Shown one piece after another: positions 10,042 to 21,668 of a DNA stretch of 64,000 bases; position 1 is the stretch's first letter; the number at the start of each line of letters is the position of its first letter. The DNA lies in contig CM042955.1 in the NCBI GenBank assembly GCA_023678885.1, positions 39,089,088 to 39,153,087 on the forward strand, read 5' to 3'. The translations under genes and the position numbers were made by a program. The notes beneath the pieces are model-generated. The model did no database searches. It was not told where the DNA came from and was given only the letters and a program-made list of their open reading frames with translations. Source of the DNA: Pogostemon cablin (taxonomy: Eukaryota > Streptophyta > Magnoliopsida > Lamiales > Lamiaceae).

Positions 10042-11569
10042 AGAAGAGAGAGGAGAGAGAGAGAGAGGAGAAAGATAGAGAAGAGAGAGAGGGGGAAAGG
10101 AGGAGAAAAGGAGGGAGTGTGCCGGAACGGGAACAAAGAAATTAGTTACAGTTCTTCACGGGTCTATAGTGTTATCATTGTCGGAGTCCAGGTAAGTAGA
10201 AGTCCAACTACAATGCATAAACATGTTGTTTGTTAATTATTTGTGATTAAAATGTGATAATTATGTTGTGAATTATTTGTAATTAGTTTAATTAACGTTA
10301 TGAATTATTTGGGATTAATTTATGATACATGTTGTGGATTTAAGTTATTTGAGATAAGTAGGTATTCATATGTTACTAAATATTATTTTGTAAATTATTT
10401 GTGATAAACTTGTGATACAAGTTGCGAATCTATGTGATTTGAAATAATATCATTGTCCCTTATGGATATGAGTAATCGGAAACTTTAGAATATAGATCTG
10501 GGTGATATGAGAAGATATCGTTTATAAAGATCTATGTGATTCAAGATGAAGTTGCTATCTGAAAAATGGATATGTGTGATTCGAGGTAAAGTTGTCGTAC
10601 CAGAAGTAGATCTGTGTGATTTAGTATTTATTTGTTATTTCATTTTGATTAAATGATGATATTGGTATTGTAAATGAGTTGTGAAACATATTTAATTGCC
10701 TTGGTTGCATACCATGCATAATCATGAAAAGTGTTTTTCCCAAAATTAATAAGATACTAATGGTGTGTACGGCCACTATATATGCACTCTTTCAAAGACT
10801 GCCAAAAATCGGTCCGAGTCATGTGTTGACTCTCCCCATTCAGGAATCACTGAGCAATCCGAGTCATGTGTTGACTTAACGAGGCGCTTGTCTGCTCACT
10901 TTTATTCAGGTTTCGCGAGGCTTTTCGTGTCATGTGTTGACTCAAGGAGTCGTTTATCGACTCATCTTTATTCAGGGATGGGAAAAATCAATCCGACACT
11001 AAGTGTGTCATTTTATTCAGGGATCGGAAAAATCAATCCGACACTGTGTATCTATTGAGCTCATTTGGGGTGCATATCATAAGTGTGTCATGTTGATCCC
11101 ACAACGTGAATAATTTTCAAAATAAAAGAGATCAAATAAAAAGACTAGGAAATAGGCGATAGAAAAATAAATGCATTTTCATGCATTGTCAATCATGATT
11201 TCTACTTACTGAGATTTTTGTCTCACTAGTTTATGCATTGTAGGTGAGCCTGCTATTGATTGAATTATGTGGTGTTTTCTGCAAGCTGTGGAGCTCCTTC
11301 AGGGTTTTTAGCAGATGTACATAGATGACGACCTGTAGGACTAGGCCGTGGGTTTATTTTGTTTCTGTCTATATTTGTTATGTAATATAATAAGTATTGT
11401 TATAAGTTTGTATGGATTGGTGTGGTGTAAGAAATTGGTGACGTATGTTAGACTATGATTTCAGTTATGAATGTATTATGTGAGGGAAAAAAAGTATATG
11501 CAGTTTATAATGATGATGTTTATGTTAATTAGTATTTGAATTATAAATTATGTAAGGTGAGTCGTGTCA

Positions 11570-12910
11570 CCTTCTCAGTCCAAACTTCGAACGGAAGTTT
11601 AAAGATTCTGATCGAAACGGACACCACATAAGTATTGGCTTTGTAAGGATTGAAGAAAAGCATCCATTTTAGAGCTCAGATCTTACCAGCCTCAAACTTA
11701 AACCAACTCAACAAGTTATAATATGAAAATAAAAAAAGATCCATAGAAATAAAATACTCTAAGAAAATAAAAGATTAAAAACAAAAATTCCTTTGTTGTA
11801 TTACAGAATTAGGATTTAGAGAACAAAAAATGATTTCACAAACCTAAACTAAACCTGCCATATAATATCCCCTATTTCAAAGCTGGGATTCGTATTAAAC
11901 CTGAATGTCTTTGTAAACCTGTAATTGTACGATAGAAAATTCCTTAGGCTAGGAGGCATCGCGAGGCTGAGGTAACACATTGAAAGTACAGAAACTTAAG
12001 TATATCAAAGATGGAGTGGTCAATTCACAGGTTTCTAATAGGTTTTTAAAAATTAACAACAATTTAAAATCTGTAAAATTTACATGGAAATAACATACAA
12101 ATGTTAATATGTAATATTAATGGGTTATTAACAATACATTATCTACACATATAAAATGTCAAAATAACCAAGCAGGGTGTGAAAAAAGTTAGACCCAACT
12201 CTAATTACACTTAAACCTGATATTATCTACATCTAGGATTTTAGTTCATAACTCCTATCAATTAGAGAACACCCAAATGAAATCCATCATTACACCTACC
12301 GAATACATTTCACACCTAAGAAATTGTCGACCCCAATTTATCTCCTTCCATGATGCATCAGTCCTAGCCACCTGGTTATTGTAGCAATACACATCTCCAA
12401 AATCCTCATGTGATTGCGACATGTATGCCATAATGGGTAGAAGGAAAAGGGCTGAATTGGAAGATGCCTTAATGTTGTATATGAATTTTTAATTGATTTT
12501 CAATTGTCGATGGTGACTAATGATTTTAATTTTTTTAGTTTTACACCTAGATTTGATGTGGAAAAATAATTGGTAAAATAATAACTAGAATTGTCATTTG
12601 GGTGGCACTAATTGATTTCGGCTAGAAATGGCAATTCCAGCAAATATTGGGTCAATATTAACGAAATATAAATGTTACAAGACCTATTATATACAAATAT
12701 CTGTTTTGGGACTAAAATTATAGTCTAATAAAGTTACTAGACCAAACAATGTTTTTAACTGTCATTCTTTATAAAACTTTTCAAATAAATAAAAATCGGT
12801 GGAGGAATATGTGTCGTCTTATTTTTTAATTTCCATCTTCATGAGTCTGATAGAGAGAGAATAAGCAGACATAAGTTTAAGTTAATATGTTTTAGTACTA
12901 TGATTTTGAA
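11570..12910. other. Non-coding spacer
   Basis: AT-rich sequence with no convincing reading frame and no similarity that I can see to the LTRs around it. The 67-codon minus-strand frame at 12839-13042 overlaps the copia LTR and looks spurious. It may be ordinary intergenic DNA or a strongly decayed element. Confidence 0.5.
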
Positions 12911-13468
12911 TGTTGGAAAACTCACATTCATAAACACACGAACTCTACACATGCACAGAGAGGAAAACACGAACCTGTTGGTTCTCAGGTAGGATTGTGT
13001 TGCAGCGGAAGAAACACGAACCTGTTGGTACTCACATTTCACTGTGATCTCTGGATCAAATCACGCAACACGGGGTTGTAGATTGTGTTTCACGAATGTG
13101 TATTAATCTGCAGCATATGATGACTGGATTTGTGTTATGATTTTGGGAGAGAAATCGAGAGAGAAAACACACTCTTGTGTTCTGCATTATATCGCGTGCA
13201 TGAACGTTTCAGCACTCTGTGTTCTGCGTTATGTCATGCGCATGAACGTTTCAGCACTCTGCGTTCTGCGTTATGTCGCGCGCATGAACGTTTCAGCACT
13301 CTGCGTTCTACAATGCGTGTATCTTCTGGACAACTGCATGGCGCAGTATTTGAAAAACCAAGGAGACAGGAGTTGCATAACGGTTTCATAACTCCTTCTG
13401 TCTCTCTTATCCACTTATATTCATATGTGGATTATAATTAATATTTATTATATTAATTATTTTTTACA
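12911..13468 (-). repeat. 3' LTR of copia F
   Basis: 558 bp, close to identical with 20234-20783. A local block near 12960-12990 differs: this copy carries an extra CACGAACCTGTTGG phrase that also occurs further on, which suggests slippage. Confidence 0.9.
13173..13299 (-). repeat. 42-bp minisatellite in copia F LTR
   Basis: Three units of 43, 42 and 42 bp with the phrase GCATGAACGTTTCAGCAC. The period is a multiple of three, so two frames stay open and give a spurious repetitive protein. The matching array in the other LTR is at about 20484-20617. Confidence 0.85.
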
Positions 13469-13478
13469 TCTCCCACTC
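13469..13478 (-). other. Polypurine tract of copia F
   Basis: On the minus strand AGTGGGAGA abuts the 3' LTR, the usual copia plus-strand primer. Copia E has the same motif at 31039-31048. Confidence 0.75.
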
Positions 13479-14451
13479 ACATATGAAGTCAAAAGTCGCC
13501 TGACTCAATTTTTTCATGAATCATATTCTCGTACAGATTAATACATCGTGTGACCCATGAGATATGAGTTTTAATCGCTATACACTTGTTAGAGATATAT
13601 AGCAACTAAACCAGTTTATCAAAGAAACTCAACAAGCTCGCTATACCCCAGAACACATTTAACATAAGTTGACATATCTCTTTTAAAATCCCTGAATTTG
13701 TCAGAGCATATTCAACCCTTTTGCAAAAATAACTATGTATTCATAATCAAGACCCTGCTTGATTGACTAGTCAATGAATCACAATAGTATATGTTAAATT
13801 AAGACGTTCTTCCCATCTTACTAAGTATCTACAGTCTCCCACTATAGCTGCTTTCCTAGACATGTACCGCATCGCCGTTATTAACCATAGCTCTTTTGGT
13901 AGCATGCTAAAGTAGCAACACCAAAGTGAAGACTTAGAATATAGCAGAAAGTCATAAGGGTAACCAATAGATAAGGACTCATACTTTTGAGAAAATAGGG
14001 ATAATTTTCTTAATCCTGTTGGGGTCAACTTAGCACATGTCATTTTCCTAAAACACATGTCACAATGTCTTTAACTTCCTTCCAAGAAAGCGTATGTCGT
14101 ATTCATTTAATTTAGACATTGTGTAAATCAAAGTTCAAGAGTATCCCATACACTTAACCCGGATATCCTCCCTCCAACGTATAGGATCTCCGTCGATTTA
14201 GCTTTAAAATAAGTTGGATCAGATTCGTGGCGAAATCTATCCCAATTACATTAACTATTGTAACCTCATCTCTGCGCTCCCACTGAGCCAGAGGCGATTG
14301 CTCGTATGAGAGAGCCAATCATAACTTGCCGACATACTATTATATATGAACCATCACATATAATATATAAACATGTATATAGTTAAACTATTAACTATTC
14401 CATTAACATACATAAACATATTCAATTCATCGTTTTAAATCCTTTGCAAAC

Positions 14452-15015
14452 TCAATCCTTTACATGTACTATGTATACATCTCTAGAAATTGGTTTAGTA
14501 AAAGGATCTGCTAACATCAAACGAGTAAAAATATAAGTAAGAATCACTTTCTTCTTATCTATAATATCTCTAACAAAATTGCACTTCATGTCAATGTGTT
14601 TAGTCTCTTCATGATATTTGGGGTCTTTTGTGTAAGCAATAACTGCCTGATTATCACAATTAATTAAAACAGCTCCCACTGGAGTGTTTGAGACCTTCAA
14701 ATGTTTCATGAATCTTCTCAACCAAATAGTCTTTTGAACTGCAGATGAAGTCTGTTTCTTGTTACACCATGAGATTGCTCCATCATTTAGCAAGAAGACA
14801 TAACCAGGAGTTGATTTACATTTATCTAAATCACCACTCCAGTCAACATCTGTATACCCATTCAGTGATAACAGAAAGAATAATATGCAGTCAATCACAT
14901 TGTCATATGGTACTCTGGCCATTTTATTCTTCTCATCTTGAGCCTTGGGACACATTTGCTGACTCAATGATTTGTCTTTCACAATAGGAGTATCTATAGG
15001 TTTGCAGGTGTCCAT
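14452..15015 (-). pseudogene. RNase H domain of copia F
   Basis: The frame is open for 187 codons. GYTDVDWSGDLDKCKSTPGY and LLNDGAISWCNKKQT are standard copia RNase H motifs, and CDNQAVIAYTKDPKYHEETK plus LADPFTK end it. The STMEAEY block between QTSSA and WLRRF is missing, an internal deletion that removes a catalytic acidic residue. A second gap precedes GYTDVDW. The long open frame is therefore not evidence of function. Confidence 0.9.
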
Positions 15016-15019
15016 CTTG

Positions 15020-15927
15020 AATCTTGATGTAAGTCTCTTGAGACAAACCCAATAACTTCTTTGAACGATCCCTATTGATCTTCACACCAAGTATGTACTC
15101 TGCATCACCCATATCTTTCATTTCAAATTTTGAAGACAACCATCCTTATATGGTTTCAAGATACTCTTTGTTATTACTAGCTAGTAGTATGTCATCCACA
15201 TACAAATATAGAATCACAAAACTACCATTGGACTGTTTAACGTAAACACAGTGGTCTTCATTTATCATAACGAAGTTATATGAGATAATCGTATTGTGAA
15301 ACCTCAAATACCACTGTCTAGAGGATTGTTTGAGTCCGTAGATCGACTTCTTCAATCTACAAACTTTATCCTCTTGACTTCGAAGAATAAATCCTACAGG
15401 TTGTTGCATGTAGATTTCTTCCTCTAATTCTCCATTGAGAAATGCAGTCTGAACATCTATTTGGTGTAATTCTAAATCCATACCAGCCACTATAGCCAAC
15501 AATAGACGAATAAAGGCAAAGCCTCACTGCAGGTGGAAAAAGTTCTACGTAGTCTATACCCTCTTGTTGAGTATATTCTTTTGCCACCAAGCAAGCTTTA
15601 TGCCTCTCTATTGAGCCATCAGCATTTTTATTGATTTTGAGAATCCAATTATTCACAATTGTCTTTCGTCCCTTTGGAAGATCTACAAGTCCCAGACTTG
15701 ATTTGACTTCACAGACTCCATCTCATCTTATCATCGCTTTCATCCATTTCTCCTTTACCGGACAAGTTAAAGCTTCTAGGGCTCTTCCTTATCAACATGA
15801 GAAAGATTTCAGTTTTCAATGGCACATATTTCCTAGCTAGAACTTTTTCGAGATAGCTGATGATGGTCTTTTGCAGACAAAATGCCTGATCCTCAATCGG
15901 CAATATATCTATCAAGATCCACACCAT
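15020..15927 (-). pseudogene. Reverse transcriptase of copia F
   Basis: Three overlapping minus frames join to an RT. KINKNADGSIERHKACLVAK begins it (near 15640), then IDVQTAFLNGELEEEIYMQQ (near 15440), SIYGLKQSSRQWYLRF, and an intact catalytic LYLYVDDILLA (near 15200). EYILGVKINRDRS follows near 15095. The frame changes near 15500 and 15140. The catalytic Asp pair is present, but no continuous protein is possible. Confidence 0.92.
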
Positions 15928-15959
15928 CAGCTAAACCACTACTCCCACTTGGATCTTGT

Positions 15960-16700
15960 AGGTATTAGCTTTCTACTATCTCGAAAATAGATATAGCATC
16001 CCTGATGCCTTCCCTTCTACTTGGAAATTTCATTCCAGAAAATGAGCATTATATGATTCTGTCTTAGTTAAGCTGTCATCCTGAATTCCTATGATCACGT
16101 AACCCTTAGAACGTTTACCTCTAGGATCCAACTTTCCATACTGACTCGATGAATCATGTAGATAAGCTGCTGATTAAGCACATAAGCTGCCGCAAGCAAT
16201 GCATGCCATCATGAATCTCACCATATCCAACAAAGTCATATTCCTTCTTTTAGCAACACCATGTTGTTGAGGCGTAAAATGAATGGATAATTGTTGGATT
16301 ACACCCTTTTCATTACAAAATTCCTTGAATTGTTCTGATAGATATTCACGTCTTCAACTTCACTCAAGTATCGTCTAAAACAATCCAATGCTTCAGACTT
16401 GGAGATGTCAAGTAGACTGAATAATTATCAATGAACGTAATGAAATAGTGAGCTCCATTTCGTGCTCTCATAATTACAGGATCACATATATCAGAATGGA
16501 TTACTTCTAATGGAGATTAAGACATAATAGCTTTACCAAAAAGTTTTCTAGTCATTTTCTAGCAAGATAATGTGTGCACCATTTGGATTACTCCAGGCGA
16601 ATACACCAATTGGAAAATTCAACTTTAGAAGAAAGATTCAACAATCCTTCTTTCACAAATCTATTCATCCTATCTTGCCCCCAATATGACCTAATCTAGC
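15960..16700 (-). pseudogene. Integrase remnant of copia F
   Basis: Readable in pieces on the minus strand, for example FTPQQHGVAKRRNMTLLDMV near 16210-16290, the classic copia PQQNGVAERRNRTL block just after the catalytic Glu region. The rest is broken by stops and frame changes. Confidence 0.75.
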
Positions 16701-16788
16701 ATGCCAAACATCACCATTCACGTTTGCATTACTAGAAGAACGAGCATTTAGCGAATATGAATAATTATCATAAATACCAAACGTCATT

Positions 16789-17160
16789 CTATTTCAATAT
16801 AAAAACCATAAAACCATCAGTTATATGTCCAGATGCACAAAAAGTATCATTAATGATAATTACCATAGTGCCTTTAAAGCATAATACATCATAACCCAAA
16901 TTACGCAGAAATGAAATAGAAAGTAGATTTAGCATGATCTCCGGAGCATATAGAACATCATGTAGGATAAAGTTTGGACCATCGTCAAGGTCCAATTGCA
17001 AGTCCCAAGTCCTTTAACTTCGACTCGTGCATTGTTTCCTACATATTTCCACCTAGTCCCTATTTGGAACATGGTGAAAATCTACAAAAGCTCCTCCGTC
17101 TCTCGTTACATGGTCCATTGCTCCTGAGTTTATAATCTTCAATGGATAATAATCAGACAA
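16789..17160 (-). pseudogene. Protease remnant of copia F
   Basis: IINSGAMDHV (near 17110-17140) matches the copia protease active site IIDSGATDHV, with the catalytic Asp changed to Asn. FILHDVLYAPEIMLNLLSIS (near 16900-16970) is the typical downstream segment. A TAG separates the two frames. Confidence 0.88.
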
Positions 17161-17164
17161 TAAG

Positions 17165-18060
17165 ATAGCACTCGAGACATTAATTTCACACAAAACAGAA
17201 TAAGATGAATTCACCTTTACCCTCCTGGGCTCAGGGCATTCACGAGCATAATGACCAAGCTTACTACCATTGTAACATGGCATCTTGCTTTTATTTTTTC
17301 TTATTCTTTTTGTCACGCTTGTTTTCCTTTTTCCGTTCATCAATTTTGTAGTTGGATTATTGTCAGGCTTACCACCATCACTATCAGATCATCTTCCCTT
17401 CTTTCTCTTCTTCCAATTCTTTTTCTTTTGAAGTCTGAAGCTCCTTTAGAAGTAGAACTGGCATAGAAGCTCCCAGAAGAAGTCTTTGAGGCTCCGAGCC
17501 TCTCATCTTCTAACTCAACATGACAAGAAGCATCACTGAAAGTTTCAATTCTTTTATAACACGTCAAGTTGAATTTGAGACGTTTCCAACGATCAGGTAA
17601 AGAGTGGAACAGGGCTTAGATTTACTATTTATCAAAGGGTATATGACCGGCAGTATTAAGTTCGATAATCATATTAGATATCTCCTTGAGATTTTGTCTA
17701 ATTTTATGATTAGGTTTCCTTTTGAAAGTGTCAAACTTTACTGCCTAAGCCTTGTAACCGATGTACCACTGTATCTGACGTAGATACACCAGATATCATG
17801 TGCGGTGGGTTGTTGCTCACATTCATGGATCACTGCATCGATTACTGAGCTTACAAGAATACATCGTGCAATGGAATTTTACTTTTCCATGCATGGTACA
17901 CTTCTTGGTCATGTCTCCCTTGGTTCCCGAAACCCACACCTGGATCAACTATCATTTGGTTTATAGCATCCAATGCATCTTGTTCATACAATACATACCA
18001 CGCCTTGAGTCATAATTGTCACCAATGAGTTTCTCATCTTTGTTCAACTCAGCGACTATA
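17165..18060 (-). pseudogene. Gag remnant of copia F
   Basis: IIELNTAGHIPF (about 17650-17690), LPDR and then FSDASCHVELEDERL (about 17500-17550) follow the copia gag pattern. A zinc knuckle reads CYNGSKLGHYAREC (near 17240-17285); the second Cys of CX2CX4HX4C is replaced by Gly. Basic tracts (KRKRIGRRERRE) precede it. It is interrupted by stops. Confidence 0.82.
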
Positions 18061-18466
18061 GATTTCGAAGCTCATTTCTTTGATAGAGATTAAAGCGATT
18101 CAGTGTGTTAATTATGTTTTATTAAGATTTACGTTAAGCAAAATAGAGACATCTCAATAAATAACACAAGACTTGATCTCGAAAAATAGCTCGGAGACTA
18201 CTAATCATCAATCTCATCAAGTGTCATAATAGTAGATTCTTATTTCAAAACGTAAAAGGCATTATTCAAATGATTAACCAAATAACATTGAATAACCACT
18301 CATAAATTGAACTTTAAACAACCATCCACAATAGCAAAAATACCAAGTCAGACAAGTCATGAACATAAAATTCTAATGAACTCCCTGAGTTTCTAATTAG
18401 AAATACAATGGAAAAGAATTAAGGAAATCTATGGATTAATCTCCCTAATTTATCATTACTAGATTT

Positions 18467-18988
18467 TCATCGATGCTCATAATCAAATTTCTTAGTCCCC
18501 ACACTATAGATAGCTTGCCCCAAAGGATCTATATGAGGATTCTTTATCCGACGCTTCTCTCGACCACTTAGTCTTAAAGAATCAGAACGTCGAATCCTTC
18601 CCATCCTTAAGCAGGCTGATCTTAGTGCATGTGTCCTATCTCTTACTACAGAAACATCAACCAAATCTTCCATAATTGGTCGACCGTTAGGCTTCACTTC
18701 ATAAATCTCCCACTGAACCCAAAAATCCTTTTGTAGGTAATAAGGCAAAGTGTTCGCCCAGGTCTCAGGACAGGAAACTTCGAAATACTTATCACGTGGA
18801 ATCGCATTGCTATAAATCAAAGGTAATAATCGGTTGTATAGTTCGATCAGATCAATTGTGTGGTCCCTTGTGTTGTGTGTAGGCTTCATTTTATAATTCA
18901 AGAATTCATGAAGGACTTTATTTTTTAGTCCTAATGTCTTCCTCTGGAATTGTTTCTTGTCCTGACATTCCTCTAAGAAAACGAGCAA
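18467..18988 (-). CDS. Unrecognised 173-codon ORF in copia F
   Basis: This is the longest uninterrupted frame in the 5' part of the element, lying between the leader and gag. The phrase EFLNYKMKPTHNTRDHTIDL faintly resembles the UBN2-type gag opening of other copia elements, but the rest (ETWANTLPYYLQKDFWVQW, GREKRRIKNPHIDPLG) matches nothing I recognise. It could be a gag extension from a different copia group, a captured host segment, or chance. There is no signal peptide or membrane segment. I do not assign a function. Confidence 0.35.
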   Translation of the reverse strand: MLVFLEECQDKKQFQRKTLGLKNKVLHEFLNYKMKPTHNTRDHTIDLIELYNRLLPLIYSNAIPRDKYFEVSCPETWANTLPYYLQKDFWVQWEIYEVKPNGRPIMEDLVDVSVVRDRTHALRSACLRMGRIRRSDSLRLSGREKRRIKNPHIDPLGQAIYSVGTKKFDYEHR

Positions 18989-19377
18989 CCAAAAGCAAAC
19001 ATACCAGTGTTAGTCAAACTATATCACATGAATTTTCTCTTTATTTAATGCATATGGAAACAACTTTCCAAAATGCAATAGGTATATTCACAAGTGAATC
19101 AGTCCAACTCACTTTGGTACCCACTTTCATATGCTACAGGAGTTTGAACAATTCAAATATCACCAAACACCATGAATTTAGAATTAAATGACATATAAAG
19201 GTACATTATTATCAAAAAATGCAACCAAATAGTAACCCCATAGGTTCGAATTTAACAAATATGTCATAAAATGAAGTAAAACCACACATACACGCTAAAG
19301 ATGACATCAAACATCCTCGGAAACATCACCATCGGACTCAACGCATCAAAAATAGTCGAAAAACATCAAACAGCGGC

Positions 19378-19745
19378 CAGAAAATGGTTGCACGTGCCCA
19401 CACGCACCCCAACACGCCAAAAAAAACATCCCACGTGCCGGCACGTGCTCCCACGCGCCGGCAGCAGCCCCACGTGCCCGCACGCGCCGATAGAAGTTGG
19501 CTGCAGTCAGGCGCGTGCAAGAGACGCGCCGCCATCGCCGAGGTTAAGCCAGCGCGTGTATTTCACGTGCTGTTATCGGAATTGCTTGTTTTCGGCACGT
19601 GCTGTTCACGCTCCGCTGCCATCGCCGCCGTTAGTCGGAGCGTGTGTTTCACGCGCCACTATCGGTCCTCCGTCAGCCGGCTGGTCCTGACTAGTCGGGT
19701 TCGAAGCCGGTCCGGTCTGGTTCGGTTTGATTGGTCTGAGCCGGT
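19378..19745. other. GC-rich island with repeated CACGTG boxes in copia F leader
   Basis: A GC-rich stretch in otherwise AT-rich DNA. It carries several CACGTG palindromes (near 19389, 19434, 19443, 19472, 19563, 19596) and related CACGCGCC phrases. It lies between primer site and gag. The overlapping open frames on both strands (19301-20016) reflect GC content rather than coding. CACGTG is the core of plant G-boxes; whether it acts here is unknown. Confidence 0.6.
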
Positions 19746-20219
19746 CAACCCCAAGTTTTGTGTAAATTGCGAAATGGTCCCTGACCTTTATCGAATTTCC
19801 AAAATCACACCCCCAAACTTTCTGGAATTTTGCAGTTTAGGCCCCAATACGAACAAAACTTCAAAAATTCATAACTTGAGTTTTAGAAGGCTAAAAAATC
19901 CACAAAAAATACTGACGGACTCCTCTCAACGAGTGCTTTCTAGTGGTGTAACCAAAACATGCATTTACTTGCACAATAAAATGACGATAAAATCACACCT
20001 TCAAGTTTCATGGTGAACGTCAACGTCATTAACACATCTCTACTGGAAATAATCATAATCTGCCTCATACTCACATAAATAACCCATCAATGCACACAAT
20101 ACACCGATCATATAGCATCACACCAAAATTCATGCGAGAATGTTCAAATCATAGATGCAGAAAACTTAAAAACTTGAAATATTTTAAATCCAGAAAATCA
20201 AACGGAGTACCAACCATTT

Positions 20220-20232
20220 GGCTCTGATACCA
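20220..20232 (-). other. Primer-binding site of copia F
   Basis: Reads TGGTATCAGAGCC on the minus strand, a full match to the initiator tRNA-Met complement, one base inside the 5' LTR. Confidence 0.92.
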
Positions 20233-20233
20233 A

Positions 20234-20783
20234 TGTTGGAAAACTCACGTTCATAAACACACGAACCCTACACATGCACAGAGAGGAAATCTCTTACCTC
20301 TCACCGTAGGATTGTGTTGCAGCGGAAGAAACACTAACCTGTTGGTACTCACGTTTCACTGTGATCTCTGGATCAAATCATACAACACGGGGTTGTAGAT
20401 TGTGTTTCACAAATCTGTATTAATCTGCAGCATATGATGACTGGATTTGTGTTGTGATTTTGGGAGAGAAATCGAGAGAGAAAATGCACTCTTACGTTCT
20501 GAGTTATGTCGCGCGCATGAACGTTTTAGCACTCTGCGTTCTGCTTATGTCACGCGCATGAATGTTTCAGCACTCTGCGTTCTGCGTTATGTCACGCGCA
20601 TGAACGTTTTAGCACTCTGTGTTCTACAATGCGTGTATCTTCTGGATAACTGCATGGCGCAGTATTTGAAAACCAAGGAGACAGGAGTTGCATAACGGTT
20701 TCATAACTCCTTCTGTCTCTCTTATCCACTTATATTTATATGTGGATTATAATTAATATTTATTATATTAATTATTGTTTACA
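20234..20783 (-). repeat. 5' LTR of copia F
   Basis: 550 bp; pairs with 12911-13468. Ends TGTTGG...TTTACA in plus orientation. It contains the 42-bp minisatellite. Confidence 0.9.
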
Positions 20784-21662
20784 AAAGTCATTTATGGTTC
20801 TCCTCAATTTGTGAAAGATGTTTCGATTTGGAATAAGGCACTCATGGCAGCAGCGCTTTGGCATATTCATAGTGAAGCAACCTCACTTTGGGTGAGATAG
20901 GTCCACTCAATATACCTTAGGCAGCACACATGGATGGTGGTGACTCCAACATCGAATGCTTCATATTCGCGGAGAACCATGATAGAGCTACGTAAGAGGA
21001 TTATTCAAGTTCGAGAAGAAGGCCAAGGAATTGAGGAAATATTGCAAAGGTGTGTACATGGGAGGTTTTTCCCAGCTCTAATGTATCACAAATTGATGGA
21101 AGAAGCAGTGGGTGAAGTCTTGTTCATATACAAGAATATTTGGCATAAGTGGATCTTGAGGAAGCACAGTTTCAGATTGTGGCTACTACATAGAGGAAGG
21201 ATGTACACCAAGGATAGAGTTTGAAATCTAAATGGAGAACTCAACTGTGGCTTCTGCGTGGGAAGTATGGAGATGCAAACTCACTTATTTTTCCAATGCC
21301 CATATACACTCCGTATATGGGACACTGTGAAGAGAGGGATAGGGTGGCAAAGACACTTCACATCAGTGGCAGATGCGTTCCGAAAGATACAAGGAACAAT
21401 AAAAGGTAAGAAAATTCTTTGTCATAGCCTTTGCAACCTTGATCTACACAATATGGATGGAAAGGAATGCACTACTATTTGGCATGAGGATGCTCTCCCC
21501 AAAATGCATCTCGGACAAGATCTTAAGTCAAATAGTTAGTCTATTTTTGAATTACTAATGATGTACACCTACGGCTTCAAGCCGAGGTAGTTTAGGGTTG
21601 AGTTTGTATGCTTTATACTGTATTGTACATTGTAACCATTGGAAATGAAATAATTATTTACC
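20784..21662 (+). mobile_element. 3' end of an L1-type LINE
   Basis: The frame from 20784 reads VSIWNKALMAAALWHIHSEA then SLWVR, TAG, VHSIYLRQ: the C-terminal zinc-binding region after the RT of plant LINEs. FRLWLLHRGRMYTKDRV, TGA, and CGFCVGSMEMQTHLFFQCPY follow with the CX2C and HLFFQC motif. Both stops replace Trp. A frameshift near 21420 leads to IYTIWMERNALLFG. The 3' untranslated end (21560-21662) has TTTGTATGCTTTATACTG and an AT-rich tail. The RT and endonuclease parts are absent; copia F abuts the 5' break. Confidence 0.85.
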
Positions 21663-21668
21663 CATTTC

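Larger units (their letters stand above)
170..11569 (+). mobile_element. Array A: tandem Tekay/Del-like chromovirus copies
   Basis: Order: 5'-truncated LTR1 (about 170-2030), interior 1 (2031-5426), composite LTR2 (5427-8587), interior 2 (8588-9420), LTR3 (9421-11569). LTR ends read TGTGATA...GTGTCA. Primer sites complementary to initiator tRNA-Met follow LTR1 and LTR2. RT wording (MAPAELKELK, SPWGAPVLFVRKKDG) and a C-terminal chromodomain-like tail place it in the Tekay/Del chromovirus lineage. Both interiors lack gag at the same breakpoint and share the same premature stop in the tail, so they descend from one defective parent. A 5' target-site duplication cannot be tested because LTR1 lacks its first 200 bases or so. 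All coding parts are dead. Confidence 0.85.
9421..11569 (+). repeat. LTR3 of array A (full length)
   Basis: 2149 bp, TGTGATACC to GTCGTGTCA. It carries the TATA box (9943), a GA/poly-G leader, the 40-bp repeats (about 10525-10620) and the 66-bp repeats (about 10810-11050). The flanking CCTTC at 11570 would be one half of a target-site duplication, but the left partner is lost. Confidence 0.85.
12911..20783 (-). mobile_element. Copia element F
   Basis: Minus-strand Ty1/copia element of about 7.9 kb. LTRs are 12911-13468 (3') and 20234-20783 (5'), TGTTGGAAAAC...TTTACA. A tRNA-Met primer site and a GTGGGAGA polypurine tract lie at the correct inner edges. Internal order on the minus strand is GC-rich leader, unrecognised ORF, gag, protease, integrase, RT, RNase H, which is copia order. 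Every domain is frameshifted or lacks key residues. The flanking pentamers do not match (TTGAA on the left, AAAGT on the right), so one flank was rearranged or the element is a recombinant. Confidence 0.9.

Noticed and set aside
13190..13310. Possible CRISPR-like repeat array
   Set aside because: Contiguous 42-bp units with no unique spacers, in plant LTR DNA; a minisatellite.
13130..13441. Repetitive HERFSTL protein in copia F LTR
   Set aside because: A 42-bp minisatellite keeps frames open; it is LTR DNA.
19301..20016. 129- and 210-codon frames near the copia F leader
   Set aside because: GC-rich repeats with CACGTG; no protein similarity, both strands open.
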